Positions 18,601 through 21,317 of a stretch of 21,317 nucleotides of DNA are shown here, one piece after another. How positions within the stretch are numbered: position 1 is the stretch's first letter; each line of letters starts with the position of its first letter. The notes below the pieces were generated by a model. It was not told where the DNA came from, made no database searches, and worked only from the letters and a program-made list of their open reading frames with translations. A program made the position numbers and the translations under genes. The DNA comes from Ophiobolus disseminans (Eukaryota > Ascomycota > Dothideomycetes > Pleosporales > Phaeosphaeriaceae): contig MU006250.1 in assembly GCA_010093685.1 (NCBI GenBank), positions 26,497-47,813 of the forward strand, given 5' to 3'.

Positions 18601-20343
18601 GCGGAACTGCGCCATGCTAAAGTGCAGCTCCTTGTACAGCAGCTCATCGCCAGTCCACTCTACGTGCCCGCGCGACGTGGTGTTGTAATGGATCTTCAGC
18701 CCGTACGTCCGCAGATCCAGCATCCACTGCATAGGGCTGTGGCAGCCTCGCACTATGAACCTGTCCATCATGTGCTAGACAAACTGCAGGCATCCTTTCG
18801 GGCGGCGGCGTGGGCTGGGGCCGCTCTCGTACGCGTTGTCGTCGTTGTCTGTGTCTTCGCTATCTTGCGGATCTAGCAGATCCGCACCTAACAGCTCCAG
18901 CTCCTGCTGCACTACCATGAACCGCGCTGTCTTGATCACGGCGGACAATATCGGCGGATACTGCTCTGGCCCCTTCTAGCCCTCCTCTTTGACGCCCAGC
19001 ACGGCTAATGCGCATACTAGCGGGCTGTCGTACTCTTGGCGGGTGATACGGTAGTCCAGCAACGCAATACAAAACTCTAGACACGCTTTCTGGATCCTGG
19101 ATAACTTCTCTGGCCTGGCGCTCGCGGCGCTCTGATCGGGTGCTGCCTCTGTCGCCTGATCCATCTCGTCAACCTCCATCTCCTCGTCTGTCTCCAGCTC
19201 GTCGTCTGCCTCCTCGTCCATCTGCTCGTCCGCCTCGTCTGCCTCGGTTTCCCTCTCTTCTGCCTCTCCTCCTGCTGCCCTCTCTGCTTCGTGGACCAAC
19301 GCCTCCCATACCTCGTGCTGCCGCCGCTTGAACCGGTACTGCGGGCTCTTCCACCCGTGCTCCTTCTGCGTACGTGCGAAGAACATCAACACCTGCTGCC
19401 ATAGCCGTGTGTGCTTAACAATCGCCTCCTTGTCCATGTACGCCTGCAGCGGCTAGTACCGCGTCTAGTGCTTCTCTGTTCGAATGGCCTCCAGCCGCAC
19501 AAACACGCCGACGCGCTCAATCACTGACGCCTGGCTGAACCGCGTGAGCCCATCCATGGCCTTCTAGATCGCTGCCTCTACCGGCTCGGGCTCCACGTCG
19601 TTCCTCAGGTCGGGCTCGGCCACTGGCTCCTCAACGCACGCCATCAAGTCCGCCCGCTCCATGCCCACCAGGTACGGCAGCCACTGCGTCCGCTCTACCC
19701 ACGGGTTCACCTCATTGCGCTCGCCCTCCTGAATTGTCTTGTGTGCCCGCTTCTCGACTCTCTCCTACGCCTTGTCCATTGTCTCGCCGACGCGCGCCTA
19801 CGCTGCGCCGCCGTCCACGGGCACGACGTCTGGGCTGTTGTCGTTGGGTGGCTGCACCTCGAAGTATTGCGAGCCTAGACCTTAGATGAACAGCCGCTGG
19901 CAATGTACGCGCCTGCAGCCCACGTCTATGCGCAGCTGTACCTCTTTCTGCGCTACCTGGCTTAGATAGCCGCCCTTGCTTCCTACTGACCAATCGTGTA
20001 CCTCTCGCCAATGCTTCTTGATAACGTCTATGCTCCGAAATACCTTGCAACAACGGGCTGCGTCTAGCTGGCATAATAACCCGTCTGGATATACTAGTAG
20101 CTGGCTGATGGGCGGGATGACCTAGCTGGGCGCCTGCAACTCGCTGGCGTACTCAATTAGCCCAACCCAGACGCGCACTCCCTCCGCTATCTCTTCTGCC
20201 TGCTTGCGCTTAACCTTGTGTGCGCGTTGCACGTGTCTCTTGATATGGCTGGGTAACACGCTATGCCTGCACTTCTTGCAGATAGCTATAGAGTACTCAG
20301 CCAAATGCTCGAAATACCTAGATTCGATGCTAGTCTCTGCCAT
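15643..20343 (-). pseudogene. OrsD/RecQ 'telomere-linked' helicase, stop-riddled but in one frame
   Basis: About 1,567 codons in one minus-strand frame, from ATG 20343 (MAETSIESRYF) to TAG 15643. Residues 22-42 form an OrsD-type C2H2 finger (C22, C25, H37, H42), with a second one near 91-116. An acidic stretch lies near residues 370-420. The superfamily-2 helicase core is about residues 950-1260: MPTSGGKS (motif I), IDECH (II), TATLP (III), ATSALGMGVDVPD (V), QESGRARRDG (VI). RecQ-like zinc cysteines follow at about 1300, 1319, 1326 and 1329, then a second Cys/His-rich tail (CGICEAAG, CFWCG). Proteins of this build are known from ascomycete subtelomeres; the founding role is 3'-5' DNA unwinding. 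Interruptions: 18 TAG and one TAA (19882), no indel. The core 17259-15949 has none. A further TAG (15640) and TAA (15631) follow the chosen end. A more distal ATG (20418) lies in heptamer repeats and is less likely. Confidence 0.9.
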
Positions 20344-20358
20344 AGCGGTGATATGCGC

Positions 20359-20407
20359 GCAGGTTGCAAGTGCAGGTTGCAGGTTGCAGCCTGCAGGTTG
20401 CGGGTTG
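20359..20407. repeat. Heptamer repeats upstream of the helicase start
   Basis: Irregular copies of GCAGGTT/GCAGGTTG (on the gene's strand CAACCTG) fill the 50 bases just 5' of the probable ATG. Their place in the 5' untranslated region favours the ATG at 20343 over the one inside or beyond the repeats. Confidence 0.7.
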
Positions 20408-20531
20408 TGTGGATACAAATCATATTATCTGCCTGCTACAAATATATCTATTCTGCGCCCTTGCAGTGCAAACGCGCTGCTTACGCGTATTCTCTTCTGC
20501 TGCGTTTGTTGTTTGTGCTGTTGCAGTCGCG

Positions 20532-20539
20532 TGACGTCA
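20532..20539. promoter_or_regulatory. CRE-like palindrome TGACGTCA
   Basis: A perfect bZIP (CREB/ATF) consensus within the longer palindrome GTGACGTCAC, about 190 bases upstream of the helicase ATG. One 8-bp palindrome can occur by chance. The position in a plausible promoter is the only support. Confidence 0.35.
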
Positions 20540-20540
20540 C

Positions 20541-20617
20541 AGTACGGTCGGTATACCCGCCTCACTAAACTGCTTAACCCCAACCCTAAGCACCTTAACT
20601 ACATATCTAAATCTTGA
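20541..20617 (+). pseudogene. Copia-3: extreme C-terminus of a gag-pol frame
   Basis: The plus-strand frame reads RLTKLLNPNPKHLNYISKS then TGA (20615-20617). This matches the conserved end of Copia polyproteins (in Copia-2, ADGLTKPLNKLDHTKFVRLL). The 5' remainder of the element is absent: sequence to the left is the helicase promoter. It is therefore a truncated remnant followed by its 3' tail, polypurine tract and LTR. Confidence 0.65.
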
Positions 20618-20729
20618 TGCAAGTCCTAGCGACGGTGCAGCGCGGCGCACTGAATAATTAGTCCAAATTACAGCTTGATACAAGCGTGGGAACCTACCTC
20701 GACTAATACCTTGAAGTTCAATCGACCCA

Positions 20730-20900
20730 GGGGGGGTGTGATAAGATATACACGGGCGTACGCGTACATCTAGTCCCCAGCCAACCCCGACTCAGGGCTG
20801 AGTTGACATAGCGCCCTGGGATAGAGGAGGCGTAGATAACCTTTAGCATAGGTCTAATAGGCATGCGGATTCAGTCCGAACTCTTCTTTGCAGTAGTTAG
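20730..20900 (+). repeat. Copia-3 polypurine tract and 3' LTR (end uncertain)
   Basis: AGGGGGGG-TG precedes TGATAAGATATAC at 20739, the same arrangement as before the 3' LTRs of Copia-1 and Copia-2, so 20739 is taken as the LTR start. With no second copy in the window the right end cannot be fixed. By analogy (162-192 bp) it should lie between about 20890 and 20940, where gypsy gag sequence begins. Confidence 0.55.
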
Positions 20901-20959
20901 GAGAGGATTTGTAGCCTAATTAGATGAGTATCCTATAGGCGTGTTCCTTCTTTCCATAT

Positions 20960-21317
20960 TATATAAGGTAAGGTGCTCTACTATAAGTTTAAAGGAATTG
21001 TTCTACGAGCGTTTGAATCCTAGGTTTAGTACCCTTAAGGTTAGAGTTATCTTGTCCTATAGGTAGAAGGACCACTCTGTTTTTAATACAAAACCCCTCA
21101 TTACAGCACTAAGAAACTATGCCTTAAAGGCTAGAAAGGTCTCGCTCTTGTCTATTATTAAGCGGTAGAAAGCAGCTCGGCTTTCTACTTGTTCATTGCC
21201 TAATACAAAGAATAATTAGAGCAATAAGATTATTTCTTCTGCTGTTTAGAATTGTTGTAACGCTAACTTAGCTAGGTATTGTAGTTCTAAGTATTCTATA
21301 GCGGTACCTAAGGTGTG
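20960..21317 (-). pseudogene. Ty3/Gypsy-type gag, C-terminal part of the capsid domain
   Basis: This continues, in the same frame and through the shared 95 bases, the gag at 1-548. It shows the second half of a Retrotrans_gag domain: TAEEIILL near 21225, NEQVESRAAFYRLIIDKSET near 21160-21200, then FLSAVMRGFV and later VEHLTLYNMERR. Stops are TAG and TAA at probable Trp codons. The usual zinc knuckle and everything downstream (protease, RT, integrase) are missing because the Copia-3 LTR lies there. The left limit is approximate. Confidence 0.65.
21223..21317. repeat. Terminal direct repeat, right copy (contig overlap)
   Basis: Identical to 1-95. See the left copy. Confidence 0.95.

Noticed and set aside
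15643..20343. Helitron or Starship identity for the helicase segment
   Set aside because: The motifs are RecQ-like (DECH, QESGRARRDG, RecQ zinc cysteines) with OrsD fingers. There is no Rep/HUH domain, Pif1 signature or DUF3435 tyrosine recombinase.
1..21317. Telomere repeats (TTAGGG arrays)
   Set aside because: Only isolated TTAGGG hexamers occur (for example near 7787). There is no tandem run, so subtelomeric location remains an inference.
1..21317. tRNA, rRNA or other structured RNA genes
   Set aside because: I found no A/B-box plus cloverleaf pattern and no rRNA-like stretch by eye. A covariance-model search was not possible.

Overview
The window looks like a repeat-rich, probably subtelomeric stretch of a filamentous ascomycete (Pezizomycotina) genome, or a circular contig assembled from one. 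The reasons are three Ty1/Copia-type elements, a Ty3/Gypsy-type gag, a Tc1/mariner element, an OrsD-RecQ 'telomere-linked' helicase gene, and mutation of the kind left by repeat-induced point mutation (RIP): C-to-T at CpA and G-to-A at TpG, with almost no indels. No intact protein-coding gene is present.

Layout. 1-548 is the start of a gypsy gag on the minus strand, behind a possible LTR at 723-1159. 1178-1500 holds 17-bp and 20-bp minisatellites. 1862-2404 and 7771-7976 are two halves of one unrecognised minus-strand ORF, split by Copia-1 (2405-7770; LTRs of 162 bp, target duplication GCTTC). From about 8075 to 15235 runs a 188-bp satellite. Its third copy is split first by a 1282-bp Tc1/mariner element (8451-9732) and again by Copia-2 (9795-14912; LTRs of 192 bp, target duplication CATTT). 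A 27-bp minisatellite (15409-15597) follows. Then comes a 4.7-kb minus-strand OrsD/RecQ helicase pseudogene (15643-20343), the 3' tail and LTR of a third Copia (about 20541 to 20900), and the rest of the gypsy gag (about 20960-21317).

The first 95 bases are identical to the last 95, and the gag frame continues across that overlap. The sequence therefore closes on itself, as a real circle, a tandem unit or an assembly-graph cycle.

The genes do not form a pathway; this is a stack of nested insertions around a helicase. The most unusual signal is the style of decay. Copia-2 (about 1,510 codons) and the helicase (about 1,567 codons) each keep one uninterrupted frame, with all recognisable catalytic residues. 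They are broken by 15 TAG in Copia-2, and by 18 TAG plus one TAA in the helicase, mostly in the context CTAG. Copia-1 is much more degraded, yet its two LTRs are nearly identical.
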